Assembly (NCBI GenBank): GCA_002314145.1 | Contig: DCCG01000011.1 | Span: 482-40,695, forward strand | Source of the DNA: Thalassolituus sp. UBA1087 | GTDB taxonomy: Bacteria; Pseudomonadota; Gammaproteobacteria; Pseudomonadales; Oceanobacteraceae | Length of the DNA: 40,214 bases | Direction: 5' to 3' | In this document: piece after piece, positions 31,705 through 40,190 of the stretch | How positions within the stretch are numbered: the first letter of the stretch is position 1 | Layout of the letters: each line of letters begins with the position of its first letter | Program-made: the position numbers and the translations under genes | The notes under the pieces: model-generated | The model's input: only the letters and a program-made list of their open reading frames with translations | What the model was told of the DNA's origin: nothing | Database searches by the model: none

Positions 31705-31959
31705 TCAGTCCTTACTCTTTTTCATTTCCTTCAGGAATGCAACCCCTTTGGCGCGCTGTGCCTGCAGAATGGAAATTTTCTCTTTCAGACGTCCGGCCTC
31801 CAGCTCGCTGTCACAGGTCTGCAGGCGTTGCTCAAGCTCGCGCTGTTTGTGGCGGATTTTCTTCAGGGCCATTTTAAGGTCTTTACGGCGTATTTTCTGT
31901 TCACGCTGGCGGCGGCCGAAAAGATCGTTCAGTTTGTTCATCAGTTTCGAGAATTTCAT
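31705..31959 (-). CDS. small coiled-coil protein coupled to the Na/Pi transporter
   Basis: 84-residue, very basic and helical protein with heptad-like ALKKIRHKQRELEQRL and AGRLKEKISILQAQRA segments, probably one long coiled coil. It overlaps the transporter stop by 4 nt (ATGA), so it is translated from the same mRNA. No known domain recognised. It may be a cytosolic partner of the transporter's PhoU-like domain, as the gene coupling hints. Confidence 0.78.
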   Translation of the reverse strand: MKFSKLMNKLNDLFGRRQREQKIRRKDLKMALKKIRHKQRELEQRLQTCDSELEAGRLKEKISILQAQRAKGVAFLKEMKKSKD

Positions 31960-33824
31960 GGCCGCTTCTCCCCCTGCTGATCTTTACTGCCGGCCTGTGA
32001 ATCCGCCTGCAGTGTTTTATTGATGGCTGACAGCTCGTCACTTTCCAGCTGCAGGCTGTCATCCGCCTGTGCCTGCGGCTGCTGTTCGTCAATAAACAGA
32101 TAGCGTGCAGCCTGTAACAGGCAATGACAGGCCGTGGTGCAGTAGCCTTTGTCTGTCATCAGGGACGTCGCCATCAGCGGGGTGATCGCGTGGGAGCGGA
32201 TCAGATTCTCGATCAGGCTGTCAGCGTCTTCCGCATTACGCTGTAACAGCAATAATTGATGATCGAGTGCTAACCGGCTTTCCATGGGGTCCTGAATATG
32301 GCGGATATCTTCGACGGCACGCAGGGTTTCCGCGATACGCTCACGCAGCTGCTGATAGGCATCGGCCATGTTGCGGTTACGGCCATGCAGATAATGCATC
32401 AGATTGCGCTGCAGGTGTTTGGTCGCTTTGATGGCTTCGACCAGATGGTAATTGGCGGCACGCAATTCACGCAGCTGCTCATCATACAGCCCGGTTGTAT
32501 GCTCCCGGGCCTGGGATATATAACTGATGATGGCGGAATAAATGCCTTTAATATCCTGCTCATAGCTTTGCTGTAATGCCTCTGAGCCGGTATCCCGCTG
32601 CTGGTTGTTCAGCAGTGCCAGTGGCTGTCCCCGGCGGAATTCTTCATTGTCCCAGCCGAGTCCGCGCACCATCAGAGCACTGGTCAGGTTATACAGATGG
32701 GTGCTTTCCTGGCGGGTAACGGTGACCGCGGCGACCGGGGTCGACATGGCGGCGTCGGTGAGAAACTGTGGCTGACGGAAATCGGCAGCCGGCTGCGGCA
32801 GACGCTGTTCCAGCCAGTCTTTCAGCCAGCCCATCCGCGGCACCATAATCAGCACCCCCAGCAGGTTGAACAACGTATGAAATAAGGCCAGTTTCAGCGT
32901 GTAATTATCCGTTGCAATCCCCAGCACGGCGGCAAGATTGTCGACCAGCCACATCAGCACAGGCATCAGGATCAGGGCCGCGGCGGCGGTGATCATATTG
33001 AACATCAGGTGGCCCAGTGCCAGTTGTTTGCCGGCGATGCTGGCGCCGAGACTGCCGATGACCGCGGTTACTGTGGTGCCGATATTGGCACCGATGGCCA
33101 GTGCCAGTGCGTCACTGTAACCCACATGGCCGGCGGCCAGTGCGGTCAGGGTTAACACCAGAGTCGCATGGCTGGATTGCATAATCACGGTGGCGATGGC
33201 ACCGAAGAAGGTATAAATCACCAGCGACAGAATGCCACTGGAGGTAAAGGCGGCAAGGTCCAGCCCGGATTGCAGGCTGGCAAAGCCGTCCTTCATATAA
33301 TCAATGCCGAGAAACAGAAAGCCGGTGCCGGCCAGAATGTGGCCGATGCCGGCACGTGTCTGGCTGGGCTGAAACAGTAGCATGACGCCGAACACCAGCA
33401 TGGGCATGGCCAGTTGCGAGAGTTTGATGGACAAACCAAAGCCGGCAATCAGCCAGGCCCCGGTAGTGGTTCCGAGATTGGCACCGAAGATAACCCCCAA
33501 ACCGGCACTCAGGTTCATCAGACCTGCAGACAGAAAAGAAATCGTGAGCACGGATACCAGCGAACTGGATTGCATTAGGGTGGTGGCGAGAACGCCAAAA
33601 CCGAGAGCCCGGGCGGTGGTTCGGGTTGAACGCTTGAGAATGTGTTCAACGATGCCGCCGCTGAAGGTCTGAAAGCCGCGCTCCAGTGACAGCATACCAA
33701 ACAGGAAGATGGCGACGCCGGCAGCAATCTGCTGAAACTGGGGGCTGCTCCAGAAGCCGGCCGCCAGCAACAGCATAATCACAGGTAACAGCATGCGCTT
33801 CAGTAATTCCAACGGTCTCTCCAT
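31956..33824 (-). CDS. Na/Pi cotransporter family protein with PhoU-like domain
   Basis: 622-residue inner-membrane protein. The N-terminal half has multiple membrane helices with the paired inverted motifs GANLGTTTGAW / GANIGTTVTAV and TLMQSSSLVS / VIMQSSHATL, characteristic of the NptA/PNaS phosphate cotransporters. The C-terminal half (about 340-600) is a soluble helical PhoU-like bundle. It is the first gene of a minus-strand unit, with a 4-nt overlap to the coiled-coil gene. Start at 33824 taken, ribosome site weak. Confidence 0.9.
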   Translation of the reverse strand: MERPLELLKRMLLPVIMLLLAAGFWSSPQFQQIAAGVAIFLFGMLSLERGFQTFSGGIVEHILKRSTRTTARALGFGVLATTLMQSSSLVSVLTISFLSAGLMNLSAGLGVIFGANLGTTTGAWLIAGFGLSIKLSQLAMPMLVFGVMLLFQPSQTRAGIGHILAGTGFLFLGIDYMKDGFASLQSGLDLAAFTSSGILSLVIYTFFGAIATVIMQSSHATLVLTLTALAAGHVGYSDALALAIGANIGTTVTAVIGSLGASIAGKQLALGHLMFNMITAAAALILMPVLMWLVDNLAAVLGIATDNYTLKLALFHTLFNLLGVLIMVPRMGWLKDWLEQRLPQPAADFRQPQFLTDAAMSTPVAAVTVTRQESTHLYNLTSALMVRGLGWDNEEFRRGQPLALLNNQQRDTGSEALQQSYEQDIKGIYSAIISYISQAREHTTGLYDEQLRELRAANYHLVEAIKATKHLQRNLMHYLHGRNRNMADAYQQLRERIAETLRAVEDIRHIQDPMESRLALDHQLLLLQRNAEDADSLIENLIRSHAITPLMATSLMTDKGYCTTACHCLLQAARYLFIDEQQPQAQADDSLQLESDELSAINKTLQADSQAGSKDQQGEKRP

Positions 33825-33930
33825 TTATCACTGCAGGGCTGATATCTCAGTATATAACTGTCAGCCAGACAGCGCTGCAGGGAATGCTGCGGGCTATCTG
33901 ACAGAAGATAACGGCGGGCGCGGGCAAAAG

Positions 33931-34244
33931 TTATCCAGAGAATGACGGGCTTACAGGAAGTTATGCACAAGGTTTTGTGGATACCCTGGTTATAAAGTGG
34001 ATATAACCTATGTATAAATCGATCAGGGCGCGGTTTTATCGCTGTGAAAATTTCGGCGTGCTTCTTAAGTTTTTGTTTTTAAAGGTTTTTTATTGGTAAG
34101 GATGGATGTGAAGTGGCGTTGGGGGATTTTGTCCCGCGGTGTCCTGAAAAATCACAGAAAAGGTAAAAAGCAACCCTTGTTTTTCCCTTGTAAAGGTTTT
34201 ATATGGCGCTTGTGTTACGCGTTACCCACAGAATCTGTGGATAA
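33931..34244. other. DnaA-box-like cluster in a 636-bp intergenic region
   Basis: Five 9-mers within one mismatch of TTATCCACA are visible: TTATCCAGA 33931, TTATGCACA 33961, TGTGGATAC 33976 (reverse), TTACCCACA 34222 and a perfect reverse box TGTGGATAA 34236. The last two form an inverted pair separated by 5 bp. A 7-bp inverted repeat GGTTATA/TATAACC (33988-34008) and a T-rich stretch (34062-34100) lie between. The neighbours (transporter and adenosine kinase) are not oriC markers. The rest of 33825-34460 holds only a terminator. Confidence 0.55.
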
Positions 34245-34403
34245 GTTTGAGCATAAGTTGATGAAAAATCTCTCCGTCCCCCGGAGGGTGTATGCAGTCT
34301 ATAAATTGGTTAAAAAATGAACAGTTGGCTTGACACCTCCGGTTCCTGTCCTTTGCTCCTGTCTCTTATTGAAATGTGACTTAGTAAATGAGTTGATACA
34401 TGA

Positions 34404-34431
34404 AATAAAAAAGTCCGCCGTGGCGGACTTT
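34404..34431 (-). terminator. terminator of the adenosine kinase gene
   Basis: AAAGTCCGCC (34410-34419) and GGCGGACTTT (34422-34431) form a strong stem. On the minus strand a T run follows (TTTTTTATTTCA). Confidence 0.92.
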
Positions 34432-34460
34432 CCGGGGGGGCCGGAGTAGCCTGGATTGGC

Positions 34461-35450
34461 TTAAAGTGCCGATTTCAGAGGCTCGTGTTGTTCAGCATCC
34501 AGACGTGGTCCGAATTGACTGACCACCTGAGCAGAGGCTGCGGATGCGAGACGGCCTGCCGCGGCAAAATCATGGCCATGGGTTATGGCGTACAGGAAGG
34601 CGCCGGCAAACATATCCCCGGCACCATTGGTATCCACGGCTTTCACGCTGTGGGGAGCGATGCGGTGCAGGGTTTCTCCGTCATAAGCCAGGGCGCCGTC
34701 GCTGCCGCGGGTAATAGCAAAGGTTTTGGCGTATCGTTTCACGGCCTCAATGGCGTCATCAAGGTTGTCCGTATCGCCCAGCAGTCTGGCTTCCTGTTCA
34801 TTGCAGAACAGCAGGTCAACGCCGTCGCCCAGCATTTCCAGCAGGCCGTCTTTGAAAAACTGCACCATGGCGGGGTCAGAGAATGTCATGGCAACTTTTA
34901 CGTTATGTTTGCGGGCCAGTTCCCGTACTTTAATGGCTGCACTGCGTGATGTGTCTGAAGTCACCAGATAGCCTTCGATGTATACATATTCTGAAGCCGC
35001 CAGAGCCTCTTCATGAATGTGCTTCTCTTCCAGATTACTGGTGATGCCCAGATAGGTGTTCATGGTACGTTCGGCATCCGGCGTCACCATAACCAGGCAT
35101 TTTCCTGTCACGCCGTCATCACGCTCACCATCCATATTGGTGTCGACACCGGCGGCCTTTAAATCCGCCACGTAAAAGTCACCGGTTTCGTCATTGGCGA
35201 CGTTGCAGGTGTAAAAGGTTCTGGCGCCAAAATAGCTGGCGCCAATAATCGTGTTGGCGGCACTGCCTCCACAGGCACGTTTTTTCAGACCATAGTCAGT
35301 GCTCAGCGTTTCCAGCATGGAGGCCAGTTGTTGTTCGTCGATCAGGGTCATCATGCCTTTCTCGATGCCGGCTTTGGCAAAAAAGGCGTCATCGATTTCG
35401 AACTCTTTATCAACCAGTGCGTTGCCGATACCGTAAATGTGGTAACTCAT
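34461..35450 (-). CDS. adenosine kinase (PfkB family)
   Basis: 329-residue ribokinase-fold kinase converting adenosine to AMP. The N-terminal GIGNALVDKEFEI, the GGSAANT substrate loop and the PfkB signature DTNGAGDMFAGAFLY with the catalytic Asp are intact. The length agrees with bacterial adenosine-kinase-like PfkB proteins. Inosine-guanosine kinases are relatives, so substrate preference is assigned by similarity. The start is the first ATG. It stands alone, with its own terminator. Confidence 0.88.
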   Translation of the reverse strand: MSYHIYGIGNALVDKEFEIDDAFFAKAGIEKGMMTLIDEQQLASMLETLSTDYGLKKRACGGSAANTIIGASYFGARTFYTCNVANDETGDFYVADLKAAGVDTNMDGERDDGVTGKCLVMVTPDAERTMNTYLGITSNLEEKHIHEEALAASEYVYIEGYLVTSDTSRSAAIKVRELARKHNVKVAMTFSDPAMVQFFKDGLLEMLGDGVDLLFCNEQEARLLGDTDNLDDAIEAVKRYAKTFAITRGSDGALAYDGETLHRIAPHSVKAVDTNGAGDMFAGAFLYAITHGHDFAAAGRLASAASAQVVSQFGPRLDAEQHEPLKSAL

Positions 35451-35618
35451 GTCGGGTGTCTCCGTGTGCTGTGTCGCTTAAGATAGCGCGGAGTGTAGCG
35501 GATCAGCGCTGGTTTTTCAGGCGTCTCTTTTTTCGCAGTGCCTGCAATCTACCTTTTTCCGTTAACCTCTTTTCATGTGCCTCTGTTGGCCGGCTGCCGG
35601 CGCAGGTATGATCCGCTT

Positions 35619-36764
35619 ATGAAAAGTAAACTTCCTGATCATTCCGTCAGCCGCTTTATCAGCCGTCACAACCGGGTCCGGCATGCGGTGTATCAGACTG
35701 ACCGCACCATACTGCGTTCGGTTCGCCGCTCCGGCCTGTTGCTGCTGGGGTTTGCTCTGTTGCATGTGGCCGCCATGATGTGGCTGGAAGGCATGGCGCT
35801 ATGGCCGGCGGTGTGGCTGACCCTGACAACGCTCACCACGGTCGGGTATGGCGATTATGCCGCTGAATCCCAGACCGGCCAGATCGCCACAGCGGTGCTG
35901 ATGTTTGTCTGTGGTATTACTTTGATGACTTTTTTAATCAGCGATTATGTGGACTTCCGCATCGCGCGGCGTGAACGTATCCGCACCGGACACTGGGACT
36001 GGAATATGGCCGAACACATCCTCATTATTAATGCCCCCAAATACAATCGCGAAGCCTATTTCTTCCGCATGATCAGCCAGATCCGCGAGAGTGAAGAATA
36101 TCGTGATACGCCGATCCAGCTGCTCAACGAAGATTTCGCTGATGGCTTGCCGGAGAGTCTGCGGGAACTGGGCGTGGTGCACACCACCGGCTCTGCCAGC
36201 CGTCCGGATGATATGGATCGTGCCGGGGTTGAGCGCGCCAGTCATATCGTTGTGCTGGCACGGGATGAGTACTCTGCTGACAGCGACAGTTACACCTTTG
36301 ATATCGCCTACCGGTTATTCAGACGCGGCCTTGGTCATCTCACCATTGTCGAGTGTGTGGAAGATGAAAACCGTGAGCGGCTGAAAGAGATGCAGGTCAA
36401 AACCGTGCTGCGGCCGATCCGCTCGTATCCGGAGATCATTGTGCGTGCCATGGTGGCTCCGGGAGTTGAGCTCATCATTGAGGATATGTTTACCCATGCG
36501 GAAGATCATCCGGTACGTTTTCCTGTCTGGCTTGAGGGAGAGCGCTGGGCGGATGTGGTCAATGCCATTGTTCAGGCTAATCTGGGGACGCCACTGGCTT
36601 ATGTCACTGCGGATGGCGACGTGATTACGCATCCGGATGGCGATCACCATGTTCATGCTCAGTCGGTGATTATTCTGGTGCACACAGAAAAAACACCGAC
36701 CATTCGTGATGTGCAGCGTGCGGTCGAGGTGCATTTCAACATGCATGCGGCTAAGCTGGACTGA
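35619..36764 (+). CDS. two-helix potassium channel with RCK/TrkA-N domain
   Basis: 381-residue inner-membrane channel. An N-terminal helix (about 32-50) is followed by a pore loop with the selectivity filter TVGYGD (74-79) and a second helix (about 88-107). A cytosolic RCK domain follows, from HILIINAPKYN onward, with VVLARDE and a late TrkA-C-like part. The usual nucleotide-binding GxGxxG is not present (INAPKYNREA instead), so ligand gating may differ. The in-frame extension to 35538 is rejected in favour of the ATG at 35619. Confidence 0.88.
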   Translation: MKSKLPDHSVSRFISRHNRVRHAVYQTDRTILRSVRRSGLLLLGFALLHVAAMMWLEGMALWPAVWLTLTTLTTVGYGDYAAESQTGQIATAVLMFVCGITLMTFLISDYVDFRIARRERIRTGHWDWNMAEHILIINAPKYNREAYFFRMISQIRESEEYRDTPIQLLNEDFADGLPESLRELGVVHTTGSASRPDDMDRAGVERASHIVVLARDEYSADSDSYTFDIAYRLFRRGLGHLTIVECVEDENRERLKEMQVKTVLRPIRSYPEIIVRAMVAPGVELIIEDMFTHAEDHPVRFPVWLEGERWADVVNAIVQANLGTPLAYVTADGDVITHPDGDHHVHAQSVIILVHTEKTPTIRDVQRAVEVHFNMHAAKLD

Positions 36765-36817
36765 CCTGGTCGAAATATAGACAGGTCCGTTTCTGAAGCA
36801 GTAAGGCTGGTGTCTGT

Positions 36818-37096
36818 ATGCGTCCTTTTTCCGGTATGGCCGGGTTAATTCTGATGACCCTGATGATTGTCGCAGCAGGGATGAACAGCGTAACCGATCT
36901 GATGAAAAGCGCCGATGCCGGTCATCACACCGCCGACTGTGAGTATTGCGCGATCAATGAATCACCGGTCTGGGTACCGCCGGCCGGATTATCTCTGCCT
37001 GCTTTAATACTGGATCTTGCTCCCCGCTCGTTACTGCCTCTGTTGACCCCTACGCTCTGCACTGAACAGGCGCCGGCGGAACCGCTGACGTCCTGA
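36818..37096 (+). CDS. small secreted or membrane protein, possibly DUF2946-like
   Basis: 92-residue protein with an N-terminal hydrophobic stretch (LILMTLMIVAAG) that may be a signal or anchor, then HHTADCEYCAI, reminiscent of the CPYC-like centre of DUF2946 proteins. No clear ribosome site. An overlapping minus-strand ORF (36925-37140) has a better GGAG spacing but unlikely composition. Role unknown. The stretch 37097-37369 that follows contains no recognisable gene. Confidence 0.5.
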   Translation: MRPFSGMAGLILMTLMIVAAGMNSVTDLMKSADAGHHTADCEYCAINESPVWVPPAGLSLPALILDLAPRSLLPLLTPTLCTEQAPAEPLTS

Positions 37097-37369
37097 CAGG
37101 CATAAATCACAAACACCTGGATAAAAGCCTGTTTCATCATATTCTCCTTCGGTTCTCACAATAGCCACCGGATCAGTGGCTGGCGCTTTGGTTAACAGCG
37201 ATGCAGTCCTCCGCAGGGCGCTACCTGTTGTATTGTTATAACTGATCATGGAATTTTTATTTATTGAAAATAACTATATAGCTGATTTCCGTGTTTGCCC
37301 GGATGGCAGTCTGAGTGGCGGATGTCGCTTATGGCCGGATAGGGTATATTGCCCGGGCGGAGGAAAAGC

Positions 37370-38326
37370 ATGCTGAACAAAATTCTTACCCTGCTGGCGG
37401 ATGGTCAGTTTCATTCCGGAGAGGAAGTGGGCCAGGCGCTGGGGGTCAGCCGCGCAGCGGTGTGGAAGCACATGAAAAAACTGGATGAGCTGGACATTCC
37501 CTATTCCTCGGTAAAAGGGCGTGGTTACCGGTTACAGGATGATATTGAACTGCTGGATGAAAAGCGTATTCAGGAGGCTCTCAGTCAGCGGCTGGACATT
37601 CTGGAAATTCTGCTGGACGTGAATTCGACCAATACTTATCTGTTTGAACGCGCCGCTGACCACATGGGAAAGCGTTATGCCGTGCTGGCCGAAAAACAGG
37701 TGGGTGGCCGTGGCCGCCGCGGGCGGCAGTGGGTCAGTCCGTTTGGCAAAAACATCTATCTGTCACTGCTTACCTCCTTTGCCGGTGGGGTGGCGTCACT
37801 GGAAGGGCTCAGCCTGATGACGGCCATTGCCGTTGAAAAAGCCATGGCCCGCCTGGGCGTCGGCGATATAGGCCTTAAATGGCCCAATGATGTTTATGCC
37901 CGCGGGAAAAAACTGGCCGGCATTCTGCTGGAAGTCACCGGTGAGTATTCCAGTCATTGTCAGGTGGTGATGGGGATTGGACTGAATCTGTCGCTCAGCG
38001 AAAAAGATGCTGCGCAGATTGAGCAGCCCTGGGCGGAACTGAAAGCTCTGAAAAAGGATCTGTCCCGTAACCAGGTCGCAGCTGTTTTGCTGGACGAGTT
38101 ACTGAAGATAGTGGATGAATTTCAGCGTGAAGGCTTTGCGCTGTATCAGCACTACTGGGCAGAACGGGATATCTTTATGGGACGTGAGGTGCGCATTATT
38201 TCGCCGGGCCACGAAATCCGTGGTCTGGTCAAAGGGGTCAACCGCAAAGGCGAACTCATGCTGAAAACCGAACAGGGAATTGAAGTGATCAATGCCGGAG
38301 AAATCAGTGTCCGTGCTGCTGATTGA
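37370..38326 (+). CDS. birA: biotin--[acetyl-CoA carboxylase] ligase / biotin repressor BirA
   Basis: 318-residue bifunctional BirA. An N-terminal winged helix (about 1-60, EEVGQALGVSRAAVWKHMKKL) represses biotin genes. The central ligase domain has GGRGRRGRQWVSP (biotinyl-AMP loop) and LKWPNDVY, and a C-terminal SH3-like cap follows. The ATG at 37370 has GGAGG upstream. The coaX gene overlaps its end, the usual gammaproteobacterial order. Confidence 0.95.
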   Translation: MLNKILTLLADGQFHSGEEVGQALGVSRAAVWKHMKKLDELDIPYSSVKGRGYRLQDDIELLDEKRIQEALSQRLDILEILLDVNSTNTYLFERAADHMGKRYAVLAEKQVGGRGRRGRQWVSPFGKNIYLSLLTSFAGGVASLEGLSLMTAIAVEKAMARLGVGDIGLKWPNDVYARGKKLAGILLEVTGEYSSHCQVVMGIGLNLSLSEKDAAQIEQPWAELKALKKDLSRNQVAAVLLDELLKIVDEFQREGFALYQHYWAERDIFMGREVRIISPGHEIRGLVKGVNRKGELMLKTEQGIEVINAGEISVRAAD

Positions 38327-39020
38327 CCTCGGCAATACCCGTCTGAAGTGGCAGTTGCGCAGCGCCGGCAGCGTGCTTCAGCAGGGTGTCGGAGACTATG
38401 ACGACAGGCTCACAGAAAAATTACCTGAAGCTGATAAAGTGCTGATCGCCGCTGTCCGGGCGCATCCTGAAAGCCGTCGTTTGCTGGAGCAAAAATACCC
38501 GGAAAAAGTCTGCTGGCTGAACGAACCTCTGGACGATGATAGTCTGATCCGGCACTGCTATTCTGATCCATCCCGTTTAGGGGTCGACCGCTGGCTGGCT
38601 ATGCTGGGTGCCCGTCTTCATTCCTCCGGCAATCTGCTGGTGGTGGATGCCGGGACGGCACTGACGGCCGATCTGTTGACTGACGACAACCGTCATCAGG
38701 GTGGTTTTATTGTGCCCGGGCTGGCACTGTCTGCTCAGGCGCTGTTCCATAATACGGAACGGGTTCATGCCTATCCTGATGAGAAGAATCAGGAGGGCAC
38801 GGAGCCGGGAAGTAATACCCTTGCCTGTGTGGTGCAGGGTGTGCGGCGCCAGTTGCAGAGCTTTGTTGTGTCTCTGCAGACGGATTATCCGCAATACCGG
38901 TTGCTGGTAACCGGAGGCGATGGACGCTGGTTATGTGACCGGTTGAATCTGACTTATTACCCCGATCTTGTATTTGATGGTATGGACTCCTTATGCGCTG
39001 GATCTTTTTTACCCTGGTAG
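38307..39020 (+). CDS. coaX: type III pantothenate kinase
   Basis: 237-residue first enzyme of CoA synthesis, K+-dependent type III. Visible are LLIDLGNTRLKW (phosphate-binding), DRWLAMLGAR, VVDAGTALTADL with the catalytic Asp, and GGFIVPGL. Two starts are possible: ATG 38292, or GTG 38307, which is preceded by GGAG at good spacing and gives the usual family N-terminus. The latter is chosen. The gene overlaps birA, and the SPOR gene begins inside its end. Confidence 0.93.
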   Translation: MSVLLIDLGNTRLKWQLRSAGSVLQQGVGDYDDRLTEKLPEADKVLIAAVRAHPESRRLLEQKYPEKVCWLNEPLDDDSLIRHCYSDPSRLGVDRWLAMLGARLHSSGNLLVVDAGTALTADLLTDDNRHQGGFIVPGLALSAQALFHNTERVHAYPDEKNQEGTEPGSNTLACVVQGVRRQLQSFVVSLQTDYPQYRLLVTGGDGRWLCDRLNLTYYPDLVFDGMDSLCAGSFLPW

Positions 39021-39658
39021 CCGCTAACCTGTTATTGCTGGTGGTTTTCTGGCAACAACAGAATCAGTCGCTGGCCAGCGACGATGCCCCGGTGGCTGAG
39101 CTGCAGAATAAAGGCCGGACCCTGTTGCTGGTCAGTGAAACCGATGGGGCTCTCAAACCTGTGCAGCGTAAAAAGACAAAGCAGCGCAGCCAGGAGCCCT
39201 TGTGTTATGTGGCCGGCCCCTATGCAGAAGAACTGGATGCCCGTCATCTGCTTGCCCGGGTGAAAGCGGTGGGTCTTTCCGGGCGCATTAAAACCCTTGA
39301 AGTGACAACTGAGCAGCCAGCGGAATACTGGGTGCATGTGCCGCCGCGCTCAGGCCGTGAAGAAGCTTTGCGGGTGTTGAAAGAATTGCAGAAGCGCAAT
39401 TTCGACAGCTACATCATTACCCAGGGCGATCTGGCAGAAGGGGTGTCGCTGGGTCTGTTCCGCAATAAAGCATCGGCGGAAGGGCTGCGGGAAAAAGTTG
39501 CGGCGGCCGGCATTCCGGTCAGAATCCGGGTGGTTAATGAATCCGCGCGCGAGTTCTGGGTGGAAGTGAACGAGGTGGCGCAACTGAATGAACGCATGCG
39601 TGAAAGGATTCAGGCCGGGGATGCGGATATCAGCTGGGAAATGGTGGAATGCCGCTGA
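38993..39658 (+). CDS. SPOR domain-containing membrane protein
   Basis: 221-residue protein with an N-terminal inner-membrane helix (about 1-21) and periplasmic SPOR domain(s) (about 130-205, YIITQGDLAEGVSLGLFRNKASAEGLREKV), which bind denuded peptidoglycan at division sites. It overlaps coaX by 28 nt. SPOR genes frequently follow coaX in this lineage. Confidence 0.88.
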   Translation: MRWIFFTLVAANLLLLVVFWQQQNQSLASDDAPVAELQNKGRTLLLVSETDGALKPVQRKKTKQRSQEPLCYVAGPYAEELDARHLLARVKAVGLSGRIKTLEVTTEQPAEYWVHVPPRSGREEALRVLKELQKRNFDSYIITQGDLAEGVSLGLFRNKASAEGLREKVAAAGIPVRIRVVNESAREFWVEVNEVAQLNERMRERIQAGDADISWEMVECR

Positions 39659-39737
39659 CAGCGCAGCTGTCGGGGGATCACCTGCCCCTGCGTCGGAAAG
39701 AAAATCGTAAGTTAATAATAAATAAGCAAAAAAAGTG

Positions 39738-39766
39738 TTGACAGTATGCCGGGGTGTGAACATAAT
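39738..39766 (+). promoter_or_regulatory. sigma-70 promoter of the tRNA-tuf operon
   Basis: TTGACA (39738-39743), 17-bp spacer, CATAAT (39761-39766), then a GC-rich discriminator (GCGCGCC) typical of stringently controlled stable-RNA promoters. Confidence 0.87.
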
Positions 39767-39778
39767 GCGCGCCACTTC

Positions 39779-39862
39779 GGTGGGGTTCCCGAGCGGCCAA
39801 AGGGATCAGACTGTAAATCTGACGCGAAAGCTTCGCTGGTTCGAATCCAGCCCCCACCACCA
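39779..39862 (+). tRNA. tRNA-Tyr (GTA)
   Basis: Acceptor GGTGGGG/CCCCACC, anticodon loop CTGTAAA with anticodon GTA at 39813-39815, a long variable arm and T loop TTCGAAT. The encoded CCA is included. Confidence 0.97.
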
Positions 39863-39939
39863 TTTTTAACAGCCTGAATTGGCTGTTGGAGCCAGCGGCG
39901 AGCTGTGTGGCCATTCAGTCCCGGCGGCCTCTGTGGAAA

Positions 39940-40013
<74 letters not shown>

Positions 40014-40023
40014 ACTAAATTCA

Positions 40024-40099
<76 letters not shown>

Positions 40100-40109
40100 T
40101 ATTAAATTT

Positions 40110-40137
40110 AAAAGGTAGACCGGTGGTCTGCCTTTTT
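40110..40137 (+). terminator. terminator or attenuator between tRNA-Thr and tuf
   Basis: AAAGGTAGACC (40111-40121) and GGTCTGCCTTT (40125-40135) form a strong hairpin with a T run. Since tuf follows without its own obvious promoter, it may only partially terminate and so set the ratio of tRNA to EF-Tu transcripts. Confidence 0.78.
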
Positions 40138-40190
40138 GTGTATGTGACACATAAAACTTGTAACCACTCAACTGAAGAAGAGACAGGGTC

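Noticed and set aside
34093..34320. 75-codon plus-strand ORF inside the DnaA-box region
   Set aside because: Its N-terminal composition is random-like and basic, it has no homology pattern, and it overlaps the box cluster.
36925..37140. 71-codon minus-strand ORF with good GGAG spacing
   Set aside because: Only the first 15 residues look protein-like, and it is antisense to the DUF2946-like gene. It cannot be fully excluded, because the plus-strand gene is itself of moderate confidence.
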